A stretch of 64,000 nucleotides of DNA from Acestrorhynchus altus (taxonomy: Eukaryota; Chordata; Actinopteri; Characiformes; Acestrorhynchidae): the NCBI GenBank assembly GCA_034509495.1, contig CM067514.1:8162575-8226574 (forward strand), written 5' to 3'. Below the pieces are notes generated by a model. The model was not told the DNA's origin. It ran no database searches and saw only the letters and a program-made list of their open reading frames with translations. The position numbers and the translations under genes are program-made. Below are positions 1-13,391 of this stretch, piece by piece. The number at the start of each line of letters is the position of its first letter. Positions within the stretch are counted from its first letter, which is position 1.

Positions 1-245
1 GTATATCAGTTGCATGGCATAGAGGTCCTATGAATATAAAATAAGATAGCACCTTCTTGAGGAGGTAGGAAATGTTGGTGTTAAAAGGAATATATAAATA
101 GAAACAGAAATAGCTGTTAGTGTGAATAGTTAAGAGAGGAGAAGGTGAACTGATCTCCAAAAGGAATACAGCTTAAGATGATACATTCTTGTTCAAATAA
201 ATGTATTATTTTTGTCTTATACAGTCTTGATGTGGACAAAAATAA

Positions 246-270
246 GGGGCACCAAAAGTTTGGGCACCCT
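246..270. repeat. Possible Tc1-type transposon terminus
   Basis: A short stretch reading ggggcaccaaaagtttgggcaccc resembles the ends of Tc1-like elements, where a 'gtgcccaaactttt' motif is common. No matching second end is seen nearby, so this is at most a solo end. The surrounding first 317 bases are AT-rich with no open frame or other recognisable feature. Confidence 0.25.
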
Positions 271-317
271 AAACGATTACAATTTTTTGGTTTGATTTAT
301 AATTTATTAGATTTGTT

Positions 318-397
318 GATTTGGGAATGAGGTGAAGTGATGGTTTCTGAAGAAATAATGAATGAGCAGGTGTCTCAGTACTTTGCACCATATATAT
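318..397 (+). mobile_element. MITE family A, 3' end fragment
   Basis: The words 'gaaataatgaatgagcaggt' and 'gtctcagtacttt' match the 3' end of a short inverted-repeat element that recurs at least eleven more times in this window (complete copies at 47292-47755, 52612-53044 and, inverted, 45205-45635). Only about 80 bp survives. The family has no coding capacity and TA-flanked ends like Tc1/mariner MITEs. Confidence 0.55.
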
Positions 398-1035
398 ATG
401 TATCTATCTGTCCTAACAGAAAACATACAAGATCAATTTGGATGGAAAAAAAAGCTTGTTGTGTGAAGAAAACATGCTTGTGAGCAGCAAGGTCAGTATT
501 GTAGATTAGAAGATGCACTGATGTGCATAGATGTGACATATGAATTTTACTGCATGAATTGATTTTGGAAAGCTTCGTGATTACTGCTTTCCTCTCCTCT
601 CCTGTGCTGATACACACACTTACATACACACATGAACAAATTTGCACTCTGAGGGGTTTGGCTGTTGACCTTGTGGATGTGAGAGGAAGGCCTGTAGCTC
701 AGTGACCCGTGAAGACTGGAGGTCTTTTTTTCCCCTCTCCTCCCCCTTCATCCCTCCATCCCTCCATTTCTACATTTCCAACCCCCCCCCCCACAACCCT
801 CAACCCACCTCTCTTTCCAGTCCACTTATCAGCCTGAATGACGGAACCGTCAGGCGGCGATTGATGGCTGTCAGTGTGTGTCACCTTATTGCATTGTTTA
901 AACCTCCAATGCAAAGTCTTCAACCATACTCTTGTCTGTGCTTTGAAACTGTTACACACTGGACACAACAAATAAACAGCATATAAACTTATATATAAAA
1001 GAAATGTTCTCAGAATAATGTGCAGATCTTAACAT
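398..1035. other. No recognisable feature
   Basis: Mixed-composition DNA with a pyrimidine-rich patch (725-772) and a short C run near 783-792. Open frames on both strands around 700-985 are short, overlap each other, and have no recognisable protein features. I see no gene here. Confidence 0.5.
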
Positions 1036-1039
1036 TGGG

Positions 1040-1545
1040 CGCATCCAGTGAAAAAGCCAACAGATGAGTCTGTAGCTACGTTCATAAAGTAGGTAAAAGT
1101 GGCCCAAATCTGATCTGTTCATCATATGGTCATATGGGTTATCACTGATTGTTTACCTCTCGATAAGCAGGCCAGATGAATCGTTGATCTTTTGTGCATC
1201 ACGTGCATCAGTTTAGAAGTGTGAACTGTTTGGACGAATGTCATATATACGTCACATTAAAAAGACAAATACATAAATAAAAATATCCAGTACCAAGTAA
1301 TGCTCCTCAGTCTGAACAGCAAAGTCAGAATTCATGCTCCTTTTACATCAATCCAATTTGACATTCCTAATAAAGGTGCGCTGAGGAGAAGGGAAAATGG
1401 ATGATTGAAGTGAAGGAGAAAGTGTCTGTTTCTGATGGCTGCAATTTGATTGTTTATCTCTCTACGAGTGAAGCAGTCGGTTTAAGACTGTGAACGTTAG
1501 ATTTAGGTCTGCTTTACCTGCAGTGTGAACATGTTGTAGTCCTGG
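1040..1545. repeat. Degenerate MITE-like dispersed repeat (family E)
   Basis: Two segments here (around 1095-1135 'gtggcccaaatctgatctg' and 1300-1390 'cagaattcatgctcctttt', 'catcaatccaatttgacatt') have counterparts at 7430-7640. The right edge 'tttacctgcagtgtgaac' (1514-1531) resembles the inverted end of a common fish foldback element whose ends read 'gtgtgaac..ggta'. No transposase is present. The copy is old and its borders are uncertain. Confidence 0.4.
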
Positions 1546-3292
<1,747 letters not shown>

Positions 3293-3455
3293 GGCTCCTC
3301 ACCTCAGGGCTGTGGGGCAGTACTTGAGCGATGTCTCCCTAGGGGGGTGATATTTTATAGTTTGTGTCCATCAGTGGCGTGGCCCGGGGCGCTGGGGTTG
3401 ACAGTAAGTGCTCTCAACATTGCTGACACTGATTCATCTGAGCCATGACATATAT

Positions 3456-3561
3456 GAGGGAGAGAGAGATAGAGAGGGAGAGGAGGGGTGGAGGTGGAGG
3501 AGAGAGGGAACAGAAGGGAGAAGAAAGAACAACAGGATAAAGAAAGAAAGAGAGAGAAGGC

Positions 3562-3592
<31 letters not shown>
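3456..3592. repeat. Purine-rich tract ending in (AAAG)n
   Basis: A nearly pure A/G tract made of GA runs and GGAGG/GGTGG patches ends in a tetranucleotide run of about seven AAAG units at 3563-3592. Frames across it encode only low-complexity Arg/Glu/Lys runs. Bases 3593-4004 hold nothing I recognise. Confidence 0.85.
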
Positions 3593-4004
3593 TACTGAAA
3601 CTGAAATGAAAGCAGCAGGTATGCCTGTTCATGACTAAAGATGGTCTTGGTTGACCAAAAGTCCTGATTTTTGACTGAATCAGCAGGAAGATTTTTCTTT
3701 TGAGGTTCTCTTTAAAGTAGCGTTTGGTGTCTTAACAGTATATATTAAAATTAGTATGCAATCATGGGTCCTGTTGGTCATATTTCATGTATTATAGATG
3801 TTCTAAGTGAAACTAAGTTCTTGTCTGCAGAGAAATGACGTATGGCCCATTCCCTTTGTATGTTATATATAATTTGCCGAAGTTTGTCTCCCGTAGAAGA
3901 TATTTCTTCATGTATTTCAGTCATGTCAAATGAACAGGGGTGTAAGAAAGGAGACCTAATGTACAAACAATGCACTCAGAGATCCAGCATGGTCTATATG
4001 GTGG

Positions 4005-4135
4005 ATCTATGCAAGGTTCGTGGACACCCCTTCTGATCAGTGCATTCAGCTACATTAAGCCACAAATTAACACATCAATCGGTTATTTCCTCTTTTTTAT
4101 ATCCTTGTCCCAGTGCTTTTGTCTGTATAGTGTAG
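4005..4135 (+). mobile_element. MITE family A, internally deleted copy
   Basis: The left part has 'gttcgtggacaccccttct' and 'gcattcagctacattaagc'; the right part has 'gtcccagtgcttttgtctg' and 'tatagtgta'. These match the two ends of the family A element, with about 300 bp of the middle missing. Both ends present with the centre gone is typical of MITE decay. Confidence 0.65.
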
Positions 4136-4522
4136 TAAAATTAGAATAAAAATTAGAATACTGTGATTTAAAAAAAGTAAAATATATTTTATATTCATGA
4201 CATTTAAAGTGATATATTTCAAACTCCAGGTTGATACTGTGATTATTAATCTGCTCCAGTAGTGATGTTGGACAAGGCCCTTAGTCTGCGCACTAACATC
4301 ATGGCAGTGATGTGGGATGAGAACTAACATAGTGCTGTGATGGTAGCGCTTCCATCATTAATGCCTACATATAGGACTTGGCTTTATATCAAATTCACTA
4401 ATTCACTTCCAAAATACAACAAAAAAGTAAAAATGTAAATAAATGACAGATTCATCTAATTATGATCTTACAAAGGACACGTCACATACCTCCATCTGCA
4501 CATCATGTGCTAAGCTCTTACC

Positions 4523-4523
<1 letters not shown>

Positions 4524-4584
<61 letters not shown>
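4524..4584. repeat. (GT)n microsatellite
   Basis: About 30 uninterrupted GT units. The 150-residue open frame that spans it is an artefact of the Cys-Val run. Bases 4136-4523 are AT-rich with no recognisable feature. Confidence 0.95.
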
Positions 4585-4586
<2 letters not shown>

Positions 4587-4689
4587 CAGTATGTTTATAT
4601 GTGTGTCTGGCTTGAAAAGGGGCCCCCCAATATAACGTGGCATTTCAATTTCTCATCTTCCCTCTACCTGCTCTGCCGCCCTGCTCCTC

Positions 4690-5290
4690 TTCTACATATA
4701 TATAGAGGAAGAAGAGTGTGCAGGGCCGGCCGGCAGGATGCGCATACTAAACAATCAATGTGTCACCTCTTCCTGACAATGCTGCTGCTTTTTTCCTCTC
4801 CATATGGGGACCTCGCTCATTTTTTCTTGTCAGCAGAAGGTAATTTGCTGTATTGTAATTCAGTCCGAAAGCAGCGCTGTGACGAGAGGACTTGATAGCC
4901 AACCCCCAAGACCCCAAGACCTCCCTCCCCCCATCCCTGCCTTACACACCATGCACACATACACAAACGTGTGCCCCGTAAGTTCTGCTGTGCCCCTCCC
5001 ACTCCGGGCCACAGCCCTGTCTTCATCCGAGGCTAGCTGTTAAATGCGATAAGCACGGAGTGTGGCGCCGAGGCCCCTGATTAATAAAAGATGGGGGCCG
5101 CTCCCAACTCCCATGGGGGTGGCCTTCCTTTCTGAGCACCCCCCTCCACCAGCCAGAGATGCTGCACACAATGGCTCCTGGGCCAGCACAATAGACAGGA
5201 AATGGGGAGAAAGAAGCAATCATGGAAATATAACATTTAAAACAGCCAGTGTCCTGTGCCCTCTCACTAGCACAACATGTGCATTATAAT
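4690..5290. promoter_or_regulatory. Candidate CNE block 1
   Basis: A high-complexity stretch without long open frames. It carries SOX-type ACAAT words (ACAATCAATG 4751-4760, ACAATGG 5168-5174, ACAATAG 5188-5194) and an AT-homeodomain-like 'gattaataaaagat' (about 5079-5092). The overlapping short frames on both strands look random. A role as an enhancer is inference from motif density only. Confidence 0.35.
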
Positions 5291-5674
5291 GGACAACAGT
5301 GGGCTCGGAGCGGGGGGATATGAAATACTAATGTGTTTGTGAATGTTGAAGGTATAGGAGCATATGTGAAGCAGGGATTCGAGTGTCCTGCTGTTTTGTG
5401 AGGATGTGAATTGGACTTATTCATGCTCTTACAATGATGTGTAAATTAACACAATTTCTGTGTTCTCACTATTTTAAAAAAAGAATTTTGTGTTGGGCCA
5501 CAAGAACACTGACTGCAAAATTAGGGCAAGTCTTTTGTAAAAAAAAACAAACAAACAAACAAACTGAATGCAGTTAAAAATGCACTAAAATTGCTTTTAT
5601 TTAGACAGAGGAGTACAGTGAGCAGCAGACTGCTCCTACTCCACTGTCCCAGAGGTCTTTTCTCCCTGTGTCCA
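5291..5674. other. No recognisable feature; short (CAAA)n
   Basis: Unremarkable AT-leaning DNA with a short run of about five CAAA units near 5546-5563. No open frame or repeat family is recognised. Confidence 0.4.
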
Positions 5675-5816
5675 TCAGACTGTCCCCCAGCACTGAACAG
5701 CGCGGAACTGTGTTGTGGAGTTGGGGAACAGGTGAATTGCTGAGTGCAATCAAATCCCCACAGAAAGCCTTCCCTATAAAATGAAGAGGTATCCCAATAC
5801 TTTTGTCCACATAGTG
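5675..5816 (+). mobile_element. MITE family A, 3' fragment
   Basis: Matches the right third of family A: 'cggaactgtgttgtggagtt', 'gagtgcaatcaaatcccca', 'gtatcccaatacttttgtc' and the terminal 'cacatagtg'. The left half is absent or too decayed to see. Confidence 0.7.
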
Positions 5817-7369
5817 AATTTAATGTACAAATTATAGGTTAACACATCTATTAAATGTCACTGAACGTAGATTATATAATATCTAAACCCAGGCCTGATC
5901 TCCATTCTAAATTGCTCCTGTTACTGTTACTTTGAATCCTGGGTCATTCTGCTTCTCCATCAGGAGCCAGAGGCCAAGAGCACAATCAGGTAGATGTCTC
6001 TCTCTCCCCATTGCTACCACTGTGGCGCTGGCTGGCACAGGCATCTGTTGGCTGATGTATCAGAAGCTGGACATTCAGCAATTTCCTCAGAGCGCATTGG
6101 CTGACCAGTGATGTCCACTTGGCAGTATTTTGAAAAGAGGCAGTGGTTGACTTCACTTGTATCAGAGGAGGCATATGCTTGTCCCTCACCCTCCTATTGT
6201 CAGGTGCATCGCCAGTGATGGGGAAGTTGTAGTGAGTGGTTGGGTTAATTGTCTGTACTAAATTGGGAGAAAAAGAGGGACATTTTGAAAAACAAACCAG
6301 GTTTATGAGAGTAGTTTACTTGACAAGATAATTGATTTTGAAAGGGATTTAAAATCTACAATTTCATGATTGACACATGTCCTGAATTGTGTCCAAGTAT
6401 TGAGGTGATGTTGTAGAAAAAAAAACATTGAATTATTTGGAAGACATGCTGAATTAACGTTTGTGTGATCATGATATAAAGCCCAAAAAATCACAAAAAG
6501 GTTCCGAATGCTGAGATTTTACAATATTGTACACGCCTCGCTTTACATTAAAAATGCATTTGTGAATCAGTAATTTGACATGGTTAAAGATTGGCCTGCA
6601 TTACTTTGACCAAAATAATTTTATTGGAATACATGAATAAATGAACACTGTAATTCATCAAAACACCCAAAGAAAGACTCTTCTGGAACTGTGATTGGTC
6701 AAAATGCCTACAGTGTAGGAAATGGCTTTGTGATTGGATAGAGTTCTCCTTTGCATATTGCAGAGCTCATTTGCAATTTATCAGTGTTGCGAAGGCTGAA
6801 ATTATGACAACAATGTGTGTTTGAGTGTGAGAGGGACTGAGCAGTGTAGAATGTTCTGGATGTCCCCATGCAGAGATTATCACCCAGACCTATTGCTACT
6901 GTACATAATGGCTTTGTTACCATCAAGAGTTCCTGCCACCTCCTTGTGTTAAAAAGGTGGGAATGTATCTTAGATAAGATGAGAAAGTTGCGTATACTCA
7001 AATATTCATGATGCATACTCAGAATTCTTCAGTTTGTGAGTGTGGTTATGGTGAACACTGTTATCTCACAATGGAACATGAAATGGAAAGGGAGAAGCTA
7101 TTCAGATTTGGGAAAATTAGAAAAAGATATGTCTGGCATTGACGCAAGTGCATGTATGTTGGTCTAGAGCACACAATTCACATGTTAGTATGTTAAAATG
7201 TAAAAATCCATTAAGATTAGTAGCTGTATAGTATGTATCTTATGGTGTTAGTGTGTAGTACACATTGGGATGCAGCCTAGACTGCAGAAAAACAGCAATA
7301 AGAAATTTGCCACTAAGCTAATGTTGGCTCTGTTACATGACAATAAAGTACACCTGATCTGTCCTAACA
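5817..7369. other. No gene; unassigned AT-rich DNA
   Basis: About 1.5 kb with no frame over 102 codons. The longest (minus strand 6708-7016) has no recognisable motif and neutral composition. No family seen elsewhere in the window is evident. Confidence 0.4.
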
Positions 7370-7645
7370 GTGTAATACTTTATATACACAAAGTGCACCG
7401 AATCGAATGTTTTTTGTCATATGTGACCCATATATATCATTTGCATTGCAGTGCAATGCCAAAAAGCACACTGGATCTCACATTTACAGTTCTGATTTGG
7501 GCCACTTTCATATGTGGTACTGAAATCCAATCCATATGGGATTCGGAACAGTGTGTCTCTGTCTGAACAACCAGAATGGAATTCAGTTGACTTTTATATC
7601 AATCCGACTCAGCATTCCTCATGAATTCGTTTGCAGAGGAGAAGA
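7370..7645. repeat. Dispersed repeat family E, second copy
   Basis: Shares 'gatttgggccactttcatat', 'cagaatggaattcagttgac', 'tttatatcaatccgactc' and 'gagaagacaact' with the copy at 1040-1545, at roughly three-quarters identity by eye. It has no coding capacity. Family identity is a guess (hAT- or Tc1-type MITE). Confidence 0.4.
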
Positions 7646-7838
7646 CAACTGGTAGGGAGGTTTACAGTGGTGGGACAGTGAGGTAACACACCTTGTAAAT
7701 ATTTGGGGAGACAAATATTTAAAAAAAATATAAAAAAGTTGAAAGGATGAAATATTTCAATTGTTCTTTAGATTGTTTTTTTTATCTAAGCCACTCTCAA
7801 CTTGCATAGCATATATTCACTTACTGTGCTCTTATGCG

Positions 7839-7860
7839 CACACACACACACACACACACA

Positions 7861-7929
<69 letters not shown>

Positions 7930-7946
7930 TCACACACACACTCACA
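7839..7946. repeat. (CA)n microsatellite, about 105 bp
   Basis: A CA run with small interruptions (GACA near 7861 and CTCA from 7925 on). It ends at 'tcacagggcctcagtc'. The His-Thr open frame across it is an artefact. Confidence 0.95.
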
Positions 7947-8039
7947 GGGCCTCAGTCAGACAGACACCTTTGTGAGGTGTTGAGTGCTGTGCCTCAGTTG
8001 GACTCTCGTGTGGAGTCTGATTGCTGCTCTCTGCACGGA

Positions 8040-8345
8040 CACCAGAGCATTTATCTTTAAATAACCTCCACCCCCCGGCGGGGCCAGACAATAGCGGGAC
8101 GCTTCTAATTTTCAGCAGCATAATGGCAGTCATATTGAGATGAAACAGGTCAAAGGTGAGCTTGGGGGCCCGTGATTGGTTGGGGCCTCAGCTCCTCTCC
8201 TCCAGATAAAAATTGAGGCACAGCAGCCGGCTAAATTCGATTCCCTCTGAATGCCGCCCTTTTTCTCCCAATTCAACCAGGCAGCTGAAGAATTTTCCAG
8301 TTTGTGTAATTGCTTATGAATATGGAATCACAATATCGAAGGAGA
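8040..8345. promoter_or_regulatory. Candidate CNE block 2 with DR1 site
   Basis: A non-repetitive block with 'cttctaattttcagcagc', a nuclear-receptor direct repeat (AGGTCA-A-AGGTGA at 8147-8159) and a possible CCAAT-type 'tgattggtt'. The DR1 is one mismatch from the ideal COUP-TF/HNF4/RXR site. The enhancer role is inferred. Confidence 0.38.
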
Positions 8346-8519
8346 CCAAATCAAATTTAGCTTCTTATTCTTCTTATAATTGCAGGGAATGAAATGTGCA
8401 TTTTATATATACAGTGCAATATATACGTATAAACACATACATTTATAGAATATATACATTTGACCAAATGGTAATATTACTCAGATTCATATTGTGCATG
8501 CTTTGTATTGTCTCTGTCC

Positions 8520-8645
8520 GTTTTGACCCTTTAACTGGTCTCCTCCCACTTGGTCTGGATGAAATAGATTGATGTGCCTCCTGCATGAATATTAATGCTA
8601 TATGCACATGGGCCTGAACTTGCCTTTGACCTTGTTTTCATAAGC
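8520..8645. promoter_or_regulatory. Candidate CNE with POU-like motif
   Basis: Contains 'tgcatgaatattaatgct', an octamer/homeodomain-like composite (about 8582-8599), followed by 'cctttgaccttg', which resembles a nuclear-receptor half-site. No repeats lie within it. It is short, so the call is tentative. Confidence 0.3.
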
Positions 8646-9279
8646 AGTAAAGCACATATACACTAGAGCAGCCTCTGACATTCGTCTTCCTTGTGTCTTC
8701 TGCTCACTACTCAACAATTTTCTGCCCATATTTTATTTTTCTCATCACATTGCGTATTAAAGACACCAATATTAGAGCTGCTAGATGGGCAGGCATTTGA
8801 TTGAGTGCCTGAATTGATCTATCCATGCTATGCTCATAAGCATGCCCTATAATTGCAACTGTGGTGAGGTTAGTCAAGCTGGCGATAAACCAATTCAAGG
8901 TGTCCAGTTCAAAGTACTACAAAGATGTAGGGACTAGTGCTGCAAAATATATAATTTCAGCATTTTTACAATGTAGCCATACACAAAATGTTATTAAATG
9001 TTAGAATTTTTGTGGTTTGATACAAAATTAAAATTCATTTTCCATTACGGATCAATCTAAAGCACATTCTGTCTGTGCAAAATTACTTATTTTACTTATG
9101 ACATGACTTCTGGTGAAATTTGGTGATAATTCCTATATTTGTAATATAATTTTCATTTATATTTATATTTTATTCAAATATAAACCATGGTATCATTTTT
9201 TCTAGTGTTGTGCAGCCCTAATACCTACTATAAGATAATATTGGTGTAATGATTCAGTAAATAATAATAATAATAAGGT
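8646..9279. other. No recognisable feature; AT-rich
   Basis: AT-rich sequence with short (TAA)n at 9261-9276 and no supported gene or repeat family. Confidence 0.4.
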
Positions 9280-9822
9280 CACTCATAGACTAGTAGAGTC
9301 AGGACAGTCCCAGGCACTGTGTTTATTTTAAGCCTAGGCTGTAGCCGTGATATGGCAGGTTCTTGGCAGGACTCTTCAAGTCTAGGCTGAAAACGTATGT
9401 GTTCAGTGTAGCATTTGATAATTAATGTCTTAGCTTGGTTACAGGCTGCAGATCCAGGGGTTCATGGACATTGGGATTTATGGTAAACTGGGATGTTGAT
9501 GGTACCAACTCCTTGCGATCACTCAGTTTTGGCTTCCCACCTTCCGGGTACTGGACCTGGACTAGTTTCCCACCCTGCCCTGGACTAGTTGGCCACCTGC
9601 CAATTTACATAAACCCAAATTAGTTGCTACTGTTATCATTATGTCCAACAGTGAACTAGCTTTATGCAAGTACACCAGAGTATTAGAACAGATGTGTGGG
9701 GGTTCAGTGTCCCCTAAATAACTATGTATAAGTGGTTTGACCAGAGGAGGATGTGACAACATCAGCTGTGAAGAGCTTTATACAAATAAATTTCGATTTG
9801 ATTTGATTTGGTCTGATCTGAT
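9280..9822 (+). mobile_element. Non-LTR retrotransposon 3' end (LINE)
   Basis: At about 9364-9415 a short plus-strand stretch reads like the 'LFKSRLKTYVFS' tail of a LINE reverse transcriptase. About 370 bp of 3'-UTR-like sequence follows (including 'gggatgttgatggtaccaac' and 'ctggactagttggccacct'), ending in an A-rich/GATTT tandem tail (9782-9822). 5' truncation with a short tandem tail is the normal result of target-primed reverse transcription. A second, inverted tail of similar type lies at 27963-28150. Confidence 0.6.
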
Positions 9823-10368
9823 TTGGTAGGACTGTCCTGTGAAGACTCCTTCTAGTAGCCTACTGGTCACACAACTGAAGCAGTCTAATGAGGCTACATG
9901 ACCCTCTCTGCTGATTGGGCAGGCTTGTTTCAGGTGGGAGGAATAAAAGTATATAAAGGAAGAAGGTGCTGTGCTTCAGAACAGAGATGGCTATACAGAT
10001 TATAAACGACCAGTTTAAAGAACACCTGCAAGGCCATTTAGCTCAAACATACAGGGTACACCTGATAGCTGGTTTGGATCAAGGTAGGATCATGTTCTAA
10101 CAATAATTTAAACCACTCCACTGTTTGTTTGAGACCGAACCATGACAACCTCTTCTAAAGGATCTTGGTGCAGTTGTTTTGGTCCTCATCCATATATGAA
10201 GGGTCCTTTACTTTAGAACACTGCTCTATGTGGTAGTGGCTGACAAAGGCAGCCTACCTTGACTGCAGCCTAGAATTTGGGACACATCTACAGATCAATC
10301 GCATACGTTGAACATATTACATGTAATTTTACTCAGCCAATCACATTTGTGCATTGAGATGTGCATGT

Positions 10369-10460
10369 GGAACTACTAGACTACATCAGTATACAGGATA
10401 TGGCACTGAATCGTAATACAAGTTAGACATTATGGTGTTACAGACCTTGGCTTGAGAACC
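10369..10460 (+). repeat. Dispersed repeat F, copy 1
   Basis: 'gaactactagactacatcag' and the following 70 bp ('tatacaggatatggcactga') match 15108-15197 at roughly 80 percent identity. The family is unknown to me and noncoding. Bases 9823-10368 hold no other recognisable feature. Confidence 0.6.
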
Positions 10461-10599
10461 TTACTGAATTCTGGTTAAATACCCTGCTCTACATGTATGT
10501 GCTTTAACAAAACTGTAGTATGGTCGATCTGAAGCTTCAGCAGTAGTCAGAAGCAGTGCAATCTTTGCAACAGCACAGTACCAAGTGATGAGCCTTGAG

Positions 10600-11260
10600 A
10601 CTCCAATTCCCAGAGAGCATTGCGGCTGCAGGGTGTGGAGGGAGGGCTGTGGCCGCTCTGTCTCTAACAGCTGCCCTTTAAGGTCATTGCTCACAGTCAT
10701 GCGAGGGGCCGGCGCCCCCTGAGCCCGATGACAAACAAGGCTGCAGTGCTGAGGTGTGTGTCAGGGGTGTTTTTCCACAAAGCATTTTCTATAAAAGTGT
10801 AACAGCCCTGTGTTTGCCCTTTCCTCCCCGTTCGCGCACACCACTCAGCCAACAGGCCCCTAAAGATCTCTTAAAAAGTGCTGATCCATACACAAGCCAG
10901 TCCTGCCAGTGCCTCTCTGGTAATTCTCCCTTCTCTTTTCCCCTCTCTCTCTGTTTTCCTCTACTATCCCTCCCTCCAGCACTGGAGCAGGCTTCTGCTG
11001 AATCACGCCAGGCCGTGACTGGCACGGTGCATGAGAGCATAAGCGTGTGAGTGTGTGTACATGAGGGTGAGAGGGGGCGGGGTTTGTCTTAGGCCTGGAG
11101 GTAATTATGGCGCATTAGAGCGGGACTAAATAAATCTGCAGTGCTGCTAATTGCGTGGCAGTGAAAACAATAACTCTCAGCATATGGCCCGGGGCATCGG
11201 GGTGGGGGGTGTCAAGGGGCCCTGGCACAGGGCCAACGACAGGCACTGGGGCAATCAGTC
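10600..11260. promoter_or_regulatory. Candidate CNE block 3
   Basis: The strongest part is 11098-11180: TAATTATGG (11102-11110), 'gcgcattagagcgg', GCTAATTGC (11146-11154) and ACAATAAC (11167-11174), which suggests homeodomain plus SOX sites. A CTCF-like core lies at 10711-10724 on the minus strand. Short frames on both strands at 10754-11050 mirror each other and look noncoding. Confidence 0.38.
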
Positions 11261-11516
11261 CAACCTGCTGCACCCTTATCAGTGGCAGGCAACATGTTGG
11301 TAGAGCATTTACATGTCAGCTGTAGGTTTAACAAGTCCATTTCTCAAGTCACTGAATCACTTTGCCAACATCTGTCAAATCCAACTATATCGAACACCTG
11401 GCAGGACGTACTGCCAAACACAGGACATTTGACCTGCTATGTAATCACTTATCTGTATAATGTCTTCACATTTCTCATTAATTCATAAATCTTTTCTAGC
11501 TAATGTATACCTCTGC

Positions 11517-11870
11517 ACACTCTCATTGACCAAAAAACAAAATCTCTGTTTGCTGCAAAAGTTCTGTCTCAGGCAGGTTTGTAAATGATTACAGGTGTGG
11601 TCTGATTAGACACTGGGTCTTGGCACAAGAGAATATAAATGCTTCTCCCACTGACTTATAAAAAGGCTCTCAGAGGCTAATGTACCTCTTGATAAGATTT
11701 TGGTGACTGCTAGATGTGTCCTTTCAACACACTCAAAGACATTTTGCCCAGTCGGCAGATTTTGAAAGGGATGAATCATTGGACTGAGAGAAACAGGATG
11801 GTCATTTCAACAAATTGCCCACCTTCTAGGCCATTTTGACCAAGCCACTGTCACCTTAGTTGGCAGTGTA
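11517..11870 (+). mobile_element. Tc1-like element T1, 5' end fragment
   Basis: Starts with the T1 terminal repeat (acactctcattgacc). It matches the reverse complement of 43700-44026: 'aatgattacaggtgtggtct', 'gattagacactgggtcttgg', 'ttgcccagtcggcagat'. The rest after 11870 is lost. It probably includes the 5' UTR and the start of the transposase, with no intact frame. Confidence 0.6.
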
Positions 11871-11975
11871 AGTGATTAAGAATGAAAATGTTAGATGTTA
11901 GAAAAAACACAAATAATATTACTGAAGAATCACTGTGTTCATTAAACCTTCTCCAAAGCTCTCCCTGTGGAAATC

Positions 11976-12110
<135 letters not shown>

Positions 12111-12938
12111 AGTTCTCACCTGGTTTGGTAAGTCAGTGCTTAGTGACATTAAATCAGGTGTGCTGGTGATGGAATTGATGTTGAAGGCATCCAGGAGAAA
12201 CCTGGAACCAAGTTTTCTTCTTCAAACTAGCTCACAAGATCTCAGCTACTGTCTTCAGAATGAGAAATTCTTCTTCCTTGTACTGTATTTCTGTTTACCT
12301 TTTTAGATTCTGTTGTTTTTCTGTAAACTTAGTAGAAGGCAACCACTTCAGCAGTCTATGCACATGAGAAAATGTCTGCATGGAGAGGAGTTTCCTTTGG
12401 GTTGGGATTATTCTTATGGATTGTAGTTTATTGAATGCGTCTTGGAGAGACAGATGTGGAAGTTTATCAGGACACCTCACCTCAAAACTGGAGTAACAGT
12501 GTCCTGTGTCCTGTTAGCGTTTCTCCAATTGCAGAAATTCTTGTTTGAATGAATTTCCATGAAATTCAAGCATGGAAAGTATCAAGCTGCCCATAAACAT
12601 GGCTAAGTGTGCCCACAGCCCCCTAACTTGACAGCAATGATCCGTCTCCACCACCTTCATACATCAGTGCATTAATAAACATGAATTAATAATAATGTAA
12701 TTAGACTTGGCTCAGAAAGAGTGGCTGCTCAGCAGGCCTGCACACTCAGGGTGAGGACGAATGAGGAGAAAAAGAGGGTAGACACACCCTTATAGTAAAA
12801 TCCCACTCCATAGAGGCCTCTGCCACTCATATCCTAAAAGTGTATCATAGGAAACTCACTGGCAGGCTTTTATCTTTCTCCTTCTCCTTTTCTTATGTAC
12901 AGTATGTCTATATATGTGTGTGTGTTTGTGTTTTCCAG
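12111..12938. other. No gene; possible short regulatory patch
   Basis: No supported open frame. The stretch 12650-12730 ('gtgcattaataaacatgaat', 'taataatgtaattagact') has clustered ATTA words and could be regulatory. Otherwise featureless. Confidence 0.3.
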
Positions 12939-13006
12939 GAACGGATCTGCTCTGTTAGAAGAGACGTTTGAGTGGCGTGTGCTGTTGGATCTCCTGTGGC
13001 CTGCCG
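12939..13006 (+). other. Candidate splice-bounded mini-exon
   Basis: A T/G-rich tract ending 'gtttgtgttttccag' (12924-12938) is a good splice acceptor. A good donor (gccg|gtatgt) follows after 68 bases, ending at 13006. Of the three plus-strand frames only one is open (NGSALLEETFEWRVLLDLL...), which is not strong evidence because about one such segment in three would be open by chance in a given frame. I do not recognise the peptide. No partner exon can be placed, so it may be a lncRNA exon or chance. Confidence 0.25.
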
Positions 13007-13391
13007 GTATGTATGCACTCTCCCTCTGCACTGAGCTCACAGCAGCACACACTGACTGAATGAGGCTAGCATGCCTTTACACACCTCAATCACTACAGAT
13101 GAGTGACAGCGTTAAATCTAAGCTTCAGTTGAATACACATCAAATCACAACTAAAGTTATGCTCAGGTTACGTCTTGTTGATTCTCTGGAGGATGGCTCG
13201 ACCCGTTGAAGAACTAAGGTCATGACTGGCTGAACAGCAGTCCTGGAGTGGAAAGGGTAACAGCTTGGATTAAGTATGTATAGGGAGTCCGTTTAATGAC
13301 ATGTCTTGAGATTTTAGTCATTTATTAATCAAATGGAGTGGAAAAGTGCAGTAACTGAGCTGTTATTTGATCAGAACACACTCAGATCTGA

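Noticed and set aside
4443..4895. A 150-codon plus-strand frame
   Set aside because: It exists only because a GT run translates as Cys-Val without stops. The flanks match no protein family I know.
7839..7946. CRISPR array or other spaced repeats
   Set aside because: The repeats here and elsewhere are uninterrupted dinucleotide runs with no spacers, and the DNA is vertebrate-like.
8116..8155. A 40-bp micro-exon (ttttcag ... aaag|gtgagc)
   Set aside because: The acceptor has a weak pyrimidine tract, and the segment is better explained as part of a regulatory block with a DR1 site.
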